Shown here one piece after another: positions 1-5,554 of a stretch of 11,389 nucleotides of DNA (positions within the stretch are counted from its first letter, which is position 1; each line of letters starts with the position of its first letter). The translations under genes and the position numbers were made by a program. The notes beneath the pieces are model-generated. The model worked only from the letters and a program-made list of their open reading frames with translations. It did no database searches and was not told where the DNA came from. This DNA is from DAOUGC01 sp034429695 (GTDB taxonomy: Bacteria; Chloroflexota; Anaerolineae; Anaerolineales; Anaerolineaceae): assembly GCA_034429695.1 (NCBI GenBank), contig DAOUGC010000120.1, positions 1 through 11,389 of the forward strand, given 5' to 3'.

Positions 1-630
1 AAAACGCTTCATCTGCGGGGCGGCAATCCGTCCCCTTCGGTTGGCGCTCAGGTCATCAGCGTCAAAGCGGTGGGCTGCCATTAATGCTTTCCGCAACCCC
101 TCCTCAGCCAGATGTGGAAAGCCCGGCATGCGCTCCACGGCAGAGAGCACCACCCCCGAGGACGGCAGGTAATGAAAAGTGTAAGCCACACCCGGGTACA
201 GGCCGCCCAGCCCGTTTGGCAGGGTTAAATCCCGCTCCTTCACCCTGGCAATGTAACCGCGCTTGCCGTAAATCACCTCCCCATCCGCGCTGCGCGTCAC
301 ACCGGCTGCCAGGTCTTTTTGCATATCGGCATTCTGACGGTAAAACCCGCCCAGCGCGTGGATCCACATTCCACCAATCACCAGCGCGGACGCCCCGCCC
401 AGCAGCAGGATGATCCAGAAATTCAGGCGCAGCAGTGCCAGAGCGATCACCGCGAAAAGACAAAACACGGGCAATTGCAGCAGGGTCAACATGCGCGTAC
501 CGCATCCAAGAGCACCCAGACCGGTGGTTTTCAATGCCTGCCGCTGTTGCCCGGTCACCCGGCCAGCCGCGTTCTGATCAACCGTTTCAGCATCTGTATA
601 AGAAGGCAGTGAGAGCAGTTTCACTTCCAT
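1..630 (-). CDS. Hypothetical two-helix membrane protein, C-terminus cut by window edge
   Basis: The frame is open from the ATG at 630 to the left edge (210 codons, no stop), so the protein is truncated by the window. It begins MEVKLLSLPSYTDAETVDQN. Two adjacent hydrophobic segments (about residues 48-68 and 71-90) form a membrane hairpin. They are followed by a soluble part that includes GEVIYGKRGYIARVKERD and a Gly/Tyr-rich stretch, which may be beta-rich and cytoplasmic. The start is supported by GGAG seven bases upstream. It lies 72 bp downstream of the LysE-type gene on the same strand, so the two may be co-transcribed. I do not recognise the family and assign no function. The opposite-strand frames here are shadows. 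Confidence 0.75.
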   Translation of the reverse strand, partial: MEVKLLSLPSYTDAETVDQNAAGRVTGQQRQALKTTGLGALGCGTRMLTLLQLPVFCLFAVIALALLRLNFWIILLLGGASALVIGGMWIHALGGFYRQNADMQKDLAAGVTRSADGEVIYGKRGYIARVKERDLTLPNGLGGLYPGVAYTFHYLPSSGVVLSAVERMPGFPHLAEEGLRKALMAAHRFDADDLSANRRGRIAAPQMKRF

Positions 631-685
631 ACTGGCACTCCGTGCAAAAAATGGCTCAATTGTGGGTAAACGGTGATTTCAGTGT

Positions 686-713
686 AGCATAAAAGCAGGG
701 GGTCAAAGCGCAA
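686..713 (-). promoter_or_regulatory. Possible weak promoter for the left-edge membrane protein gene
   Basis: On the minus strand TTGCGC (713-708) is followed after 16 bp by TATGCT (691-686), about 55 bp before the ATG at 630. It overlaps the last codons of the LysE-type gene. The match is only fair, and read-through from the upstream gene would also explain expression. Confidence 0.25.
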
Positions 714-1320
714 GCAAACCGGTGATTCCACTGACAATCTGGTAAAGCGCCAGCAGGCTGAGTACCAGCGCCAGACCAAGCTGGATCCAGCGCCGCACGG
801 CGGGTTTAAGCCCTCCGGCGGTGCCGAACAGGATGATCAACCCTGCGGTGGCAGGGATGAGTGCGCCATACATGCCCCCGATGAAGCTCCAGCCATGCCA
901 TGCCGACTGTTTCCAGCCATCCAGTACAATCGGTGCGCCAATGGTGGTCCAGAAGATATAGACGTTGGGGTTGAGAAAGTTCATCACAAATGCGCGCGCC
1001 AGGGTCTGGTTGCCAGCCGGGGGTGCAGTGGGGGCGTCCGCCAGGCGGCGAAACTCCAGCACAGCGCCGTATGCCATGTAGAGGATGAACAAACCCCCGC
1101 CAACGCGCAACCCATTCAGGAACCAGCCGGGCAACTGTGAAAGCGCCAGCAGTGAAAGCGTTACCGCGGGCGCGTCGCTCAACAACGGCGCGACGGCCGC
1201 CGGCAGGGTGCGTTTCCAGCCGGTGCGCAGCGTCTGTGAGATCAGGAAGAATTGAAAGGGTCCTGGCGAGAGCGCGGCGTATACTCCCAGCAACAATCCC
1301 TGTGTGAAGTAGACCCACAT
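703..1320 (-). CDS. LysE/RhtB-family amino-acid exporter
   Basis: This 205-residue, very hydrophobic protein has the size and hydrophobic pattern of the LysE/RhtB family, inner-membrane exporters of amino acids and related metabolites. Family-type features are the N-terminal SPGPFQFFLISQTLRTGW stretch (residues 18-35; the family has SPGP followed by a Gly-containing helix) and FVMNFLNPNVYIFW (111-124; the family has an N..NPK-like motif). About five to six helices can be drawn. The start is the ATG at 1320, with AGAGG five bases upstream. The frame stays open up to 1812, but that extension is made of the GC-rich repeats and is not protein-like. The substrate cannot be read from sequence. An extended -10 promoter lies just upstream, and a membrane protein gene follows 72 bp downstream. 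Confidence 0.88.
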   Translation of the reverse strand: MWVYFTQGLLLGVYAALSPGPFQFFLISQTLRTGWKRTLPAAVAPLLSDAPAVTLSLLALSQLPGWFLNGLRVGGGLFILYMAYGAVLEFRRLADAPTAPPAGNQTLARAFVMNFLNPNVYIFWTTIGAPIVLDGWKQSAWHGWSFIGGMYGALIPATAGLIILFGTAGGLKPAVRRWIQLGLALVLSLLALYQIVSGITGLLAL

Positions 1321-1355
1321 ATTAACCTCTATGGCTGGAGAATGAAATTGAAACG

Positions 1356-1364
1356 AGTATAACA
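1356..1364 (-). promoter_or_regulatory. Extended -10 promoter of the LysE-type gene
   Basis: Read on the minus strand this is TG-T-TATACT, a TGn-extended -10 element close to consensus. It ends 35 bp before the ATG at 1320, and no good -35 box is seen 17 bp upstream. It lies between the repeat array and the gene, which supports the short start chosen for the exporter. Confidence 0.45.
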
Positions 1365-1423
1365 TGCTGGACGGGTTCAGCGCGCTGGCGTGGCTCATGC
1401 AAACGGCGCCATGTGGGGAGGGA

Positions 1424-1581
1424 AAAGCTCCTCCTCCCCCATCCCGTTTTTTGGATGGGGGAGATGTCGCCGAACGCGTCGCGGCATTGATCCTGCACCC
1501 GGCGCACATCGCGTTCGGAGACAGAGGGGGTGTTCTGACAACGGATTTGAGAACGAATTTCGATTCAAGACTCTGCCTGGC
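1424..1581 (+). repeat. Two-hairpin repeat, direct unit 1
   Basis: This is the first of six direct copies. The conserved core runs from AAAGCTCCTCC to GGGGGTGTTCT (about 113 bp). Hairpin 1 is an 11-bp perfect stem, CTCCCCCATCC (1434-1444) with GGATGGGGGAG (1453-1463), around an 8-nt T-rich loop. Hairpin 2 pairs CCGAACGCG (1470-1478) with CGCGTTCGG (1510-1518). A 45-bp linker follows, ending CTGCCTGGC, before the next copy. The T run sits in the loop, not after the stem, so hairpin 1 is not a normal intrinsic terminator. Confidence 0.92.
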
Positions 1582-1738
1582 AAAGCTCCTCCTCCCCCAT
1601 CCCGTTCTTCGGATGGGGGAGATGTCGCCGAACGCGTTACGGCATTGATACTGCACAGCGACCATCGCGTTCGGAGACAGAGGGGGTGTTCTGACAACGG
1701 ATTCTGGGAACGGATTTCGATTCAAGACCCTGCCTGGA
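1582..1738 (+). repeat. Two-hairpin repeat, direct unit 2
   Basis: This copy follows unit 1 directly with a period of 158 bp. Hairpin 1 has loop CGTTCTTC in place of CGTTTTTT, with the arms unchanged. Hairpin 2 keeps its arms. The linker has the long form, with an extra 12-13 bp like that of unit 1. Confidence 0.92.
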
Positions 1739-1883
1739 AAAGCTCCTCCTCCCCATCCCGTCCTTTGGATGGGGGAGATGTCGCCGAACGCGGCACAGCA
1801 ATGATTCTGCACGCGGCATTCATCGCGTTCGGAGACAGAGGGGGTGTTCTGACATCGGATTTGGATTCAAGATCCTGCCTGGA
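1739..1883 (+). repeat. Two-hairpin repeat, direct unit 3
   Basis: This copy has a short linker, which gives a period of 145 bp. One C is missing from the left arm run of hairpin 1 (CTCCCCATCC). Hairpin 2 arms are present around a diverged loop. Confidence 0.9.
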
Positions 1884-1996
1884 AAAGATCCTCCTCCCCC
1901 ATCCCGTTTTATGGATGGGGGAGATGTCGCCGAACGCGGCACAGCATTGATCCTGCACCCGGCGACCATCGCGTTCGGTGACAGAGGGGGTGTTCT
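1884..1996 (+). repeat. Two-hairpin repeat, direct unit 4, left flank of the DUF559 gene
   Basis: The core is complete from AAAGATCCTCC to GGGGTGTTCT. The usual continuation GACAACGG is missing. Instead the sequence switches abruptly to the AT-richer leader of the DUF559 gene at about 1997. The last 11 bp, AGGGGGTGTTC (1985-1995), recur as a perfect inverted copy at 2434-2444. Confidence 0.9.
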
Positions 1997-2036
1997 TCTT
2001 GTGGATCAGGATGATGTCCAATTTTCCATTGGGGGA

Positions 2037-2063
2037 TTGATTTCTAAAAAAATCCCATATACC
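2037..2063 (+). promoter_or_regulatory. Possible promoter of the DUF559 gene
   Basis: TTGATT (2037-2042) is followed after 15 bp by TATACC (2058-2063). The -10 ends only 8 bp before the ATG at 2072 and no clear Shine-Dalgarno is seen, so the message could be nearly leaderless. The spacing is short and the call is tentative. Confidence 0.3.
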
Positions 2064-2071
2064 ATGAGCAT

Positions 2072-2485
2072 ATGTCCAAACAACCGCATGTGGCGTTGAT
2101 TCATCAAAGAGCCCATGAATTAAGAAAAAGGCAAACCGAGCCGGAGCACATCTTGTGGCAGGCTTTGCGAGGGCATCGTCTGGAGGGTATTCACTTCAGG
2201 CGGCAACATCCCATTGGGCCTTATATCGTCGATTTTTGCGCTCCAAAGAACATGCTGATTATTGAACTGGATGGGGGACAGCATTTGGATCAGGAAGGTT
2301 ATGATGGACAGCGCAGTGAATATCTGCGTGCCAGGGGGTATCGGGTTATGCGCTTCTGGAATAATCAGGTGTTGGAAGATCGAGACGGGGTGTTGTGCGC
2401 AATTCTGGATGTGCTGGAGGAGATAAAAACCAGGAACACCCCCTCCGGTCGAAGGCGCGCGGGTGATCGCCACCCGTCAGGCTAA
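2072..2485 (+). CDS. DUF559 protein, Vsr-like PD-(D/E)XK endonuclease fold
   Basis: This 137-residue protein matches the DUF559 family (PF04480), relatives of the very-short-patch-repair endonuclease. Family landmarks are TEPEHILWQALR (22-33), the core FRRQHPIGPYIVDF (42-55) and IIELDGGQH (63-71), and a closing GYRVMRFWNNQVL (89-101). The likely metal-binding set is D54, E65 and D67, with H71 nearby. The biochemical activity of most members is unknown, so cleavage of DNA is inferred from the fold only. The start at 2072 lacks a clear Shine-Dalgarno. The last 17 or so residues (from N122) are read from the inverted repeat unit, so the C-terminus is probably not part of the fold. The gene is AT-richer than its surroundings and is enclosed by repeats, which hints at acquisition as a unit with them. 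Confidence 0.85.
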   Translation: MSKQPHVALIHQRAHELRKRQTEPEHILWQALRGHRLEGIHFRRQHPIGPYIVDFCAPKNMLIIELDGGQHLDQEGYDGQRSEYLRARGYRVMRFWNNQVLEDRDGVLCAILDVLEEIKTRNTPSGRRRAGDRHPSG

Positions 2486-2548
2486 TTCGTGTGCCGCGCT
2501 CCTTCGCCCACCTCCCCCATTCGAAACGACGCGAATGGGGGAGGAGAA
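2433..2548 (-). repeat. Two-hairpin repeat, diverged inverted unit, right flank of the DUF559 gene
   Basis: Read on the minus strand, this copy has the same order as the direct units: hairpin 1, hairpin 2, then AGGGGGTGTTC. Sequence identity is low outside GCGCGGCACA, GGCGATC and the ends. Hairpin 1 is a 13-bp perfect stem (2511-2523 with 2532-2544, loop 8 nt) that contains an extra TTCG/CGAA. Hairpin 2 pairs 2447-2461 with 2495-2509, 15 bp with two mismatches. It contains the stop codon of the DUF559 gene (2483-2485). Confidence 0.8.
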
Positions 2549-2650
2549 GTGCATCCTGCTGTCAGGATCGCACAAAACGAGCAGAGAACCCTCTCCGGTG
2601 TAAGCGCACACCACACTTACTACAATCGCTGCGCTCACCTCGCCGCCGAC
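2549..2650. other. Unique linker between the inverted unit and direct unit 5
   Basis: These hundred bases do not match the array linkers. They hold a small inverted repeat, ATCCTG (2553-2558) with CAGGAT (2563-2568) around four bases. They also hold a weak GGTGT/ACACC pair near 2600. No gene is supported here. Confidence 0.5.
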
Positions 2651-2795
2651 AAAGGGGCTCCTCCTCCCCCATCCGGTTTTTGGATGGGGGAGATGTCGCC
2701 GAGCGCGGCACAGCATTGTTTCTGCACAGCGACCATAGCGTTCGGCGACAGAGGGGGTGTTCTGACAACGGATTTCGATTCAAAGCCTGCCCGGC
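2651..2795 (+). repeat. Two-hairpin repeat, direct unit 5
   Basis: This is a full unit with the short linker, 145 bp, on the far side of the DUF559 gene. Hairpin 2 is longer than in unit 1. The stretch 2694-2706 pairs with 2738-2750 over 13 bp, with a single G-T wobble where the left arm reads GAGCGC in place of GAACGC. Hairpin 1 has loop GGTTTTT with its arms kept. Confidence 0.92.
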
Positions 2796-2904
2796 AAAGA
2801 TCCTCCTCCCCCATCCCGTCCTTTGGATGGGGGAGATGTCGCCGAACGCGTCGCGGCATTGATCCTGCACCCGGCGACCATCGCGTTCGGCGACGGAGGG
2901 GGTG
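2796..2904 (+). repeat. Two-hairpin repeat, direct unit 6, last copy
   Basis: Hairpin 2 is perfect over 13 bp (2838-2850 with 2882-2894). The usual end GGGGGTGTTCT is lost after GGGGGTG and continues as CCGCGGGAGC, so the array stops inside the terminal motif. Confidence 0.9.
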
Positions 2905-3168
2905 CCGCGGGAGCGGCTACGGATGCCATTCCCTCATGACCGCCCTTGTTCCCGCCGCGCCCCTACGGCTTCTGAATTTACCCGCATTTTTCGTGTTTTT
3001 CGTCCATTCGTGCATTTCGTGTAAAAAAATCCCGCTCTTTCAATACTCACGTCCCTTCACATAATGTGCCACATTCAGGGGAGGGAAAACGCTCCCCCCA
3101 CCATCCTATCCCAAAGATGCCGCCCCAGACTCCGTTGACCGAATTGGTCATACTGGCAGGCGCAAACC
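2905..3168. other. Gene-free stretch between the repeat array and the phosphoribosyltransferase gene
   Basis: No coding region is supported here. The stretch holds a quasi-tandem run of TTCGTG-like words at 2990, 2999, 3007 and 3016 (period 8-9). It also holds a 6-bp GGGGAG/CTCCCC hairpin near 3075-3097 and, at its right end, a near-palindrome TGACC-GAATT-GGTCA (3136-3150). Confidence 0.55.
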
Positions 3169-3177
3169 TGCTATAAT
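3136..3177 (+). promoter_or_regulatory. Extended -10 promoter with two inverted repeats, upstream of the phosphoribosyltransferase gene
   Basis: TG-C-TATAAT (3169-3177) is a consensus extended -10 element. No -35 box is well placed, since TTGACC at 3135-3140 is 31 bp away. Two inverted repeats sit upstream: TGACC/GGTCA with a 5-bp spacer (3136-3150), and GCAGG/CCTGC with a 6-bp spacer (3156-3171). The second overlaps the extended -10, so binding there would block RNA polymerase. Regulator and ligand are unknown. Confidence 0.55.
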
Positions 3178-3211
3178 ATTCAGACAGACCATTTACAGGA
3201 CGGTGGTGGAG

Positions 3212-3715
3212 ATGCGGCAGGAAATTGTCACATGGCAGGACGTGGATAAACTTATTGACCATTTGATCCCCCAGTTTGAAGAAGAATTCAATGCAATGAT
3301 GCTGATCACCCGCGGCGGACTGGTTCCCGGGGGCATGTTGGCGGAAGCGATCAGCCTGACTTCCATCCTAACCGCAGCCGTGGATTTTCCGGCGGAGATG
3401 GAAGGCGAAAAGGTCAAGGATAAATTGCGCGCCTGGCCCAAGTTTCTGCAATTTCCCGAATCTTATCTGCTGCGTGACCAGAAAATTCTGGTGGTGGATG
3501 ATGTATGGGGTTCGGGCCGCACCATCACGGCGGTAAAGAACCGCATTACCAGCGCAGGCGGGCTGCCCTTCACCTGCGTGCTGCACTTCAACCCCTACCG
3601 CAATCTGTTCGGCACAGTGCGTCCCGATTACTACGCCGCCATCACCGACGCCTACATTGTCTACCCGTGGGAGATCAACCGCGGACCCGAAAGCATTCTG
3701 CTCAAGCATTTCTAA
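3212..3715 (+). CDS. Gpt-like (purine-type) phosphoribosyltransferase
   Basis: This is a type I phosphoribosyltransferase, a family that moves a base to or from PRPP in the cytoplasm. The PRPP loop is ILVVDDVWGSGRTI (about residues 92-105). An upstream LITRGGLVPGGMLAEAI stretch resembles the RGGLVPG segment of xanthine-guanine PRTase, and the C-terminal YPWEINR recalls the PW(D/E) end of that enzyme. The length (167 residues) is usual. By these features it belongs near the predicted hypoxanthine/xanthine PRTases (COG2236-like), but the base specificity is not certain. The start is ambiguous. ATG 3212 is chosen here, but GTG 3206 has AGGA five bases upstream and GTG 3203 is also in frame. The gene stands alone, with its own promoter and terminator. 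Confidence 0.88.
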   Translation: MRQEIVTWQDVDKLIDHLIPQFEEEFNAMMLITRGGLVPGGMLAEAISLTSILTAAVDFPAEMEGEKVKDKLRAWPKFLQFPESYLLRDQKILVVDDVWGSGRTITAVKNRITSAGGLPFTCVLHFNPYRNLFGTVRPDYYAAITDAYIVYPWEINRGPESILLKHF

Positions 3716-3734
3716 ATATAAATGGAAAAAGATC

Positions 3735-3770
3735 ACCGGCTGCCCACCCAGTGGACAGCCGGTTTTGTTT
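3735..3770. terminator. Intrinsic terminator, probably bidirectional
   Basis: The stem ACCGGCTG (3735-3742) pairs with CAGCCGGT (3756-3763), with an inner CCAC/GTGG, followed by TTTTGTTT on the plus strand. On the minus strand the same stem is followed by GATCTTTTTC. It lies between the convergent phosphoribosyltransferase gene and the long minus-strand operon and can end both. Confidence 0.8.
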
Positions 3771-3796
3771 GCCTCAAAAAGAACACAATAACCCTG

Positions 3797-4171
3797 CTAC
3801 CGTTTACGCGGCGTGATCACCCCCAGCGTACCGCCGATGATGATGATTACCAGCATCACGCCACCCAGCACCACCCCGTAGGTTTGCTCCTTGTTCTCCT
3901 CCCACTCCTGCGGAATGGGCGTCGCCTCAGCAATGGTCACCACTGCCGGTTCAGGGGTTGGCGTGGGCAGGGCTGCATCAGCCGTGACATCTGCCGCAAG
4001 CGTCGCCGCAAGCGTCGCGGTGGGGGTTGGCTCGTCCTGCGCGGTTGCGGGGCCAGGGGACCATGCGGCAGCAGCCACAAAGATAAATACAGCCGCCAGT
4101 ACCGCCATCAGGGGCGGGCTCATCCAGCCGGAAGGGGATTGTGAAGATGGGTTGCCGGGTTGTGTTTTCAT
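3797..4171 (-). CDS. Small surface protein: signal peptide, Thr/Pro linker, C-terminal TM helix
   Basis: This 124-residue protein has a signal-peptide-like N-terminal hydrophobic segment (about 22-38, possible cleavage after ATA) and an acidic Thr/Pro/Ala linker (TPTPTPEP-type). A strongly hydrophobic C-terminal helix (VVLGGVMLVIIIIGG) ends in the basic tail TPRKR. This predicts a type I topology with a short exported part of about 60 residues. No LPXTG sortase motif is present. The start at ATG 4171 has AGGAG four to five bases upstream. That AGGAG overlaps the stop codon of the preceding lipoprotein gene (gap 7 bp), so the two are probably translationally coupled. It is the last gene of the operon, just before the terminator. 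The family is not recognised. Confidence 0.75.
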   Translation of the reverse strand: MKTQPGNPSSQSPSGWMSPPLMAVLAAVFIFVAAAAWSPGPATAQDEPTPTATLAATLAADVTADAALPTPTPEPAVVTIAEATPIPQEWEENKEQTYGVVLGGVMLVIIIIGGTLGVITPRKR

Positions 4172-4178
4172 CAGTCTC

Positions 4179-5552
4179 CTACGGGCCAATGCGCCGGATG
4201 GCTTCCAGCGCCTGCTCGGCGGGGTCGGCGTTGTTGCGCAGCACCTGCGTGCTGGCATCGTACAGCACGGGGCCCAGGCTGGAAACCAGGTCATTGGTGG
4301 GGCGCACCTGCGCTGAGAGGGAAATGCGGTCGAGCATGTTCTTTAAACTTACGTTCTGCCAGGCATCCAGGGCTGAGATGCGCGGCGGCATGTATCCCGC
4401 GGCGGCGGTCCATTCAGCCATGAATTCAGCCTCGGTCAGATATTCAGCCAGTTCAACCGCCAGGGCATGCCGCTCAGTGTGGTGATCTGACACTGCCCAC
4501 AACCACCCGCCAGCCGATGCATACGGCTGCTCACCCACGGGCGGCAGCGGCGCTGCGGCGGTGTCCACCGGAAGCTCTGCCAGATAGCGCGAGCTCCATC
4601 CGATCAACAGGTTGCCGCGCGCTTCCCTGAACGCCTGCCATGCCTGCGCGTCTGTCTGGTACTGGTTCAGCCAGGATGGAAAGGTTCCCTGGCGCGCCCC
4701 GGCGGAATACAGGGAAAGGACATCCTCCACCGCCTCAAGTTCCAGTGTGGGACGCAACTGGGCATCCTGCAATACCGCCCCTGTGGACTGATAAAGCGCC
4801 AGGGTGGTATATGCATACGTATCACCCGCAGGGAAGATCACCGGCTGCCCCAACCCCAGCAGGTTATCCCACGAAGTGGGCGGGCTACCCACGCGCGCCG
4901 GGCGGTACATCAGCATCAAAGCCTCGCCGCCAAATGGGATGCCAAAGATGCTGTCCTGCAGCGTGGCGAGCTGCACTGCATAAGGGTACCAATCGGGGTC
5001 GTCGCGCAGCAGGGTCATGCCGTCCAGCGGTGTGATCAGACCCTTGAGGGCAGCCGTTTCCAGGTCAGCACGGGGCAGGGCAATCAAAGCCGGCAGGGCT
5101 TCAGGCGCGGCTGCACTGGTGGTGGAAAGAGTCTCCAGCAGGCCGCCCGGCCCGCTGAGTGCCTTTATACGCACCTGCACCTCAACGCCTTGATGGGTTG
5201 CCGCAAATTGATCCAACCGCTGCCGCAACAGATCACCTGCCGGCGAGCCGCCATCCGGATTAAATTGGGGCGGCAGCCAGATCATCAAACGCGGCGGAGT
5301 GGTTTCCTCCGGTGCGGCAGTGCCATCGGCGCCGGTAGCGGTGGGCCCCTGTCCGGCTTCGGGGGTGGAACCAACCCCTGCGGTCGGCTCACCTGCGGTT
5401 CCGGTTGACAAAACAGCGTCCGTCGGGGTTCCAGGCAGAGCGGTGGAACCGCCCAAAATCCCGGCAAGGTCACCGGTACAGCCAAGCAGCAGCAACACCA
5501 CTAGCAGGGCAACCGGCAACATCCCCCGACGGCGCAATTTATTGAGATTCAA
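4179..5552 (-). CDS. Extracellular solute-binding lipoprotein, ABC family 1
   Basis: This is a 457-residue lipoprotein. A basic n-region (KLRRRG), a hydrophobic core and the lipobox LLGC (Cys25) predict lipid anchoring outside the cytoplasmic membrane. A linker rich in Thr, Pro, Gly and Ala (about 30-88) is followed by a family-1 solute-binding domain starting near RLMIWLPPQFNPD. It continues with segments typical of carbohydrate-type binding proteins, such as IFGIPFGGEALMLMYR, SWDNLLGL and GGWLWAVSDHHTERHALAVELAEYL. The ligand is not known, and no ABC permease or ATPase gene is in the window. The start is a TTG at 5552, with GGAG five bases upstream. The next in-frame ATG (codon 11) would lose the basic n-region. 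The gene begins 2 bp after the stop of the M42 gene upstream, so coupling is likely. Confidence 0.88.
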   Translation of the reverse strand: MNLNKLRRRGMLPVALLVVLLLLGCTGDLAGILGGSTALPGTPTDAVLSTGTAGEPTAGVGSTPEAGQGPTATGADGTAAPEETTPPRLMIWLPPQFNPDGGSPAGDLLRQRLDQFAATHQGVEVQVRIKALSGPGGLLETLSTTSAAAPEALPALIALPRADLETAALKGLITPLDGMTLLRDDPDWYPYAVQLATLQDSIFGIPFGGEALMLMYRPARVGSPPTSWDNLLGLGQPVIFPAGDTYAYTTLALYQSTGAVLQDAQLRPTLELEAVEDVLSLYSAGARQGTFPSWLNQYQTDAQAWQAFREARGNLLIGWSSRYLAELPVDTAAAPLPPVGEQPYASAGGWLWAVSDHHTERHALAVELAEYLTEAEFMAEWTAAAGYMPPRISALDAWQNVSLKNMLDRISLSAQVRPTNDLVSSLGPVLYDASTQVLRNNADPAEQALEAIRRIGP

Positions 5553-5554
5553 TC

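Larger units (their letters stand above)
1884..2548. mobile_element. Candidate composite element: DUF559 gene between inverted repeat units
   Basis: The DUF559 gene is bracketed by a forward repeat unit (1884-1996) and a diverged reverse unit (2433-2548), giving inverted flanks of about 113-116 bp. Their inner ends match perfectly over 11 bp (AGGGGGTGTTC at 1985-1995 and GAACACCCCCT at 2434-2444). No target-site duplication and no transposase is visible, so mobility is inference. It could instead be a gene that became enclosed by independently spreading repeats. Confidence 0.4.

Noticed and set aside
84..612. Plus-strand and alternative minus-strand frames at the left end
   Set aside because: They are shadows of the minus-strand membrane protein; compositions are Pro/Arg-rich and no ribosome site is seen.
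1434..1463. Intrinsic terminators in each repeat unit
   Set aside because: The T-run is in the loop; no T-run follows the stem on either strand.
1321..1812. A long N-terminal extension of the LysE-type protein
   Set aside because: The frame stays open only because the GC-rich repeats lack stops in it. The encoded peptide is the same repeated phrase (FGDISPI, GWG), and a good Shine-Dalgarno and promoter favour the ATG at 1320.
1364..1950. Open frames through the repeat array on both strands, including 2489-3064
   Set aside because: They translate the repeat units in several frames equally well, without a start signal or protein-like composition.
2072..2485. Classical Vsr mismatch-repair endonuclease
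   Set aside because: The size and motifs fit DUF559; no cytosine methylase gene accompanies it, and the Vsr zinc-site pattern is not seen.
1424..2904. CRISPR array
   Set aside because: Units are over 100 bp, linkers are similar to one another and not unique, one unit is inverted, and no cas genes are present.
3135..3140. TTGACC as the -35 box of the phosphoribosyltransferase promoter
   Set aside because: It is 31 bp from TATAAT, too far for one promoter; the extended -10 suffices.
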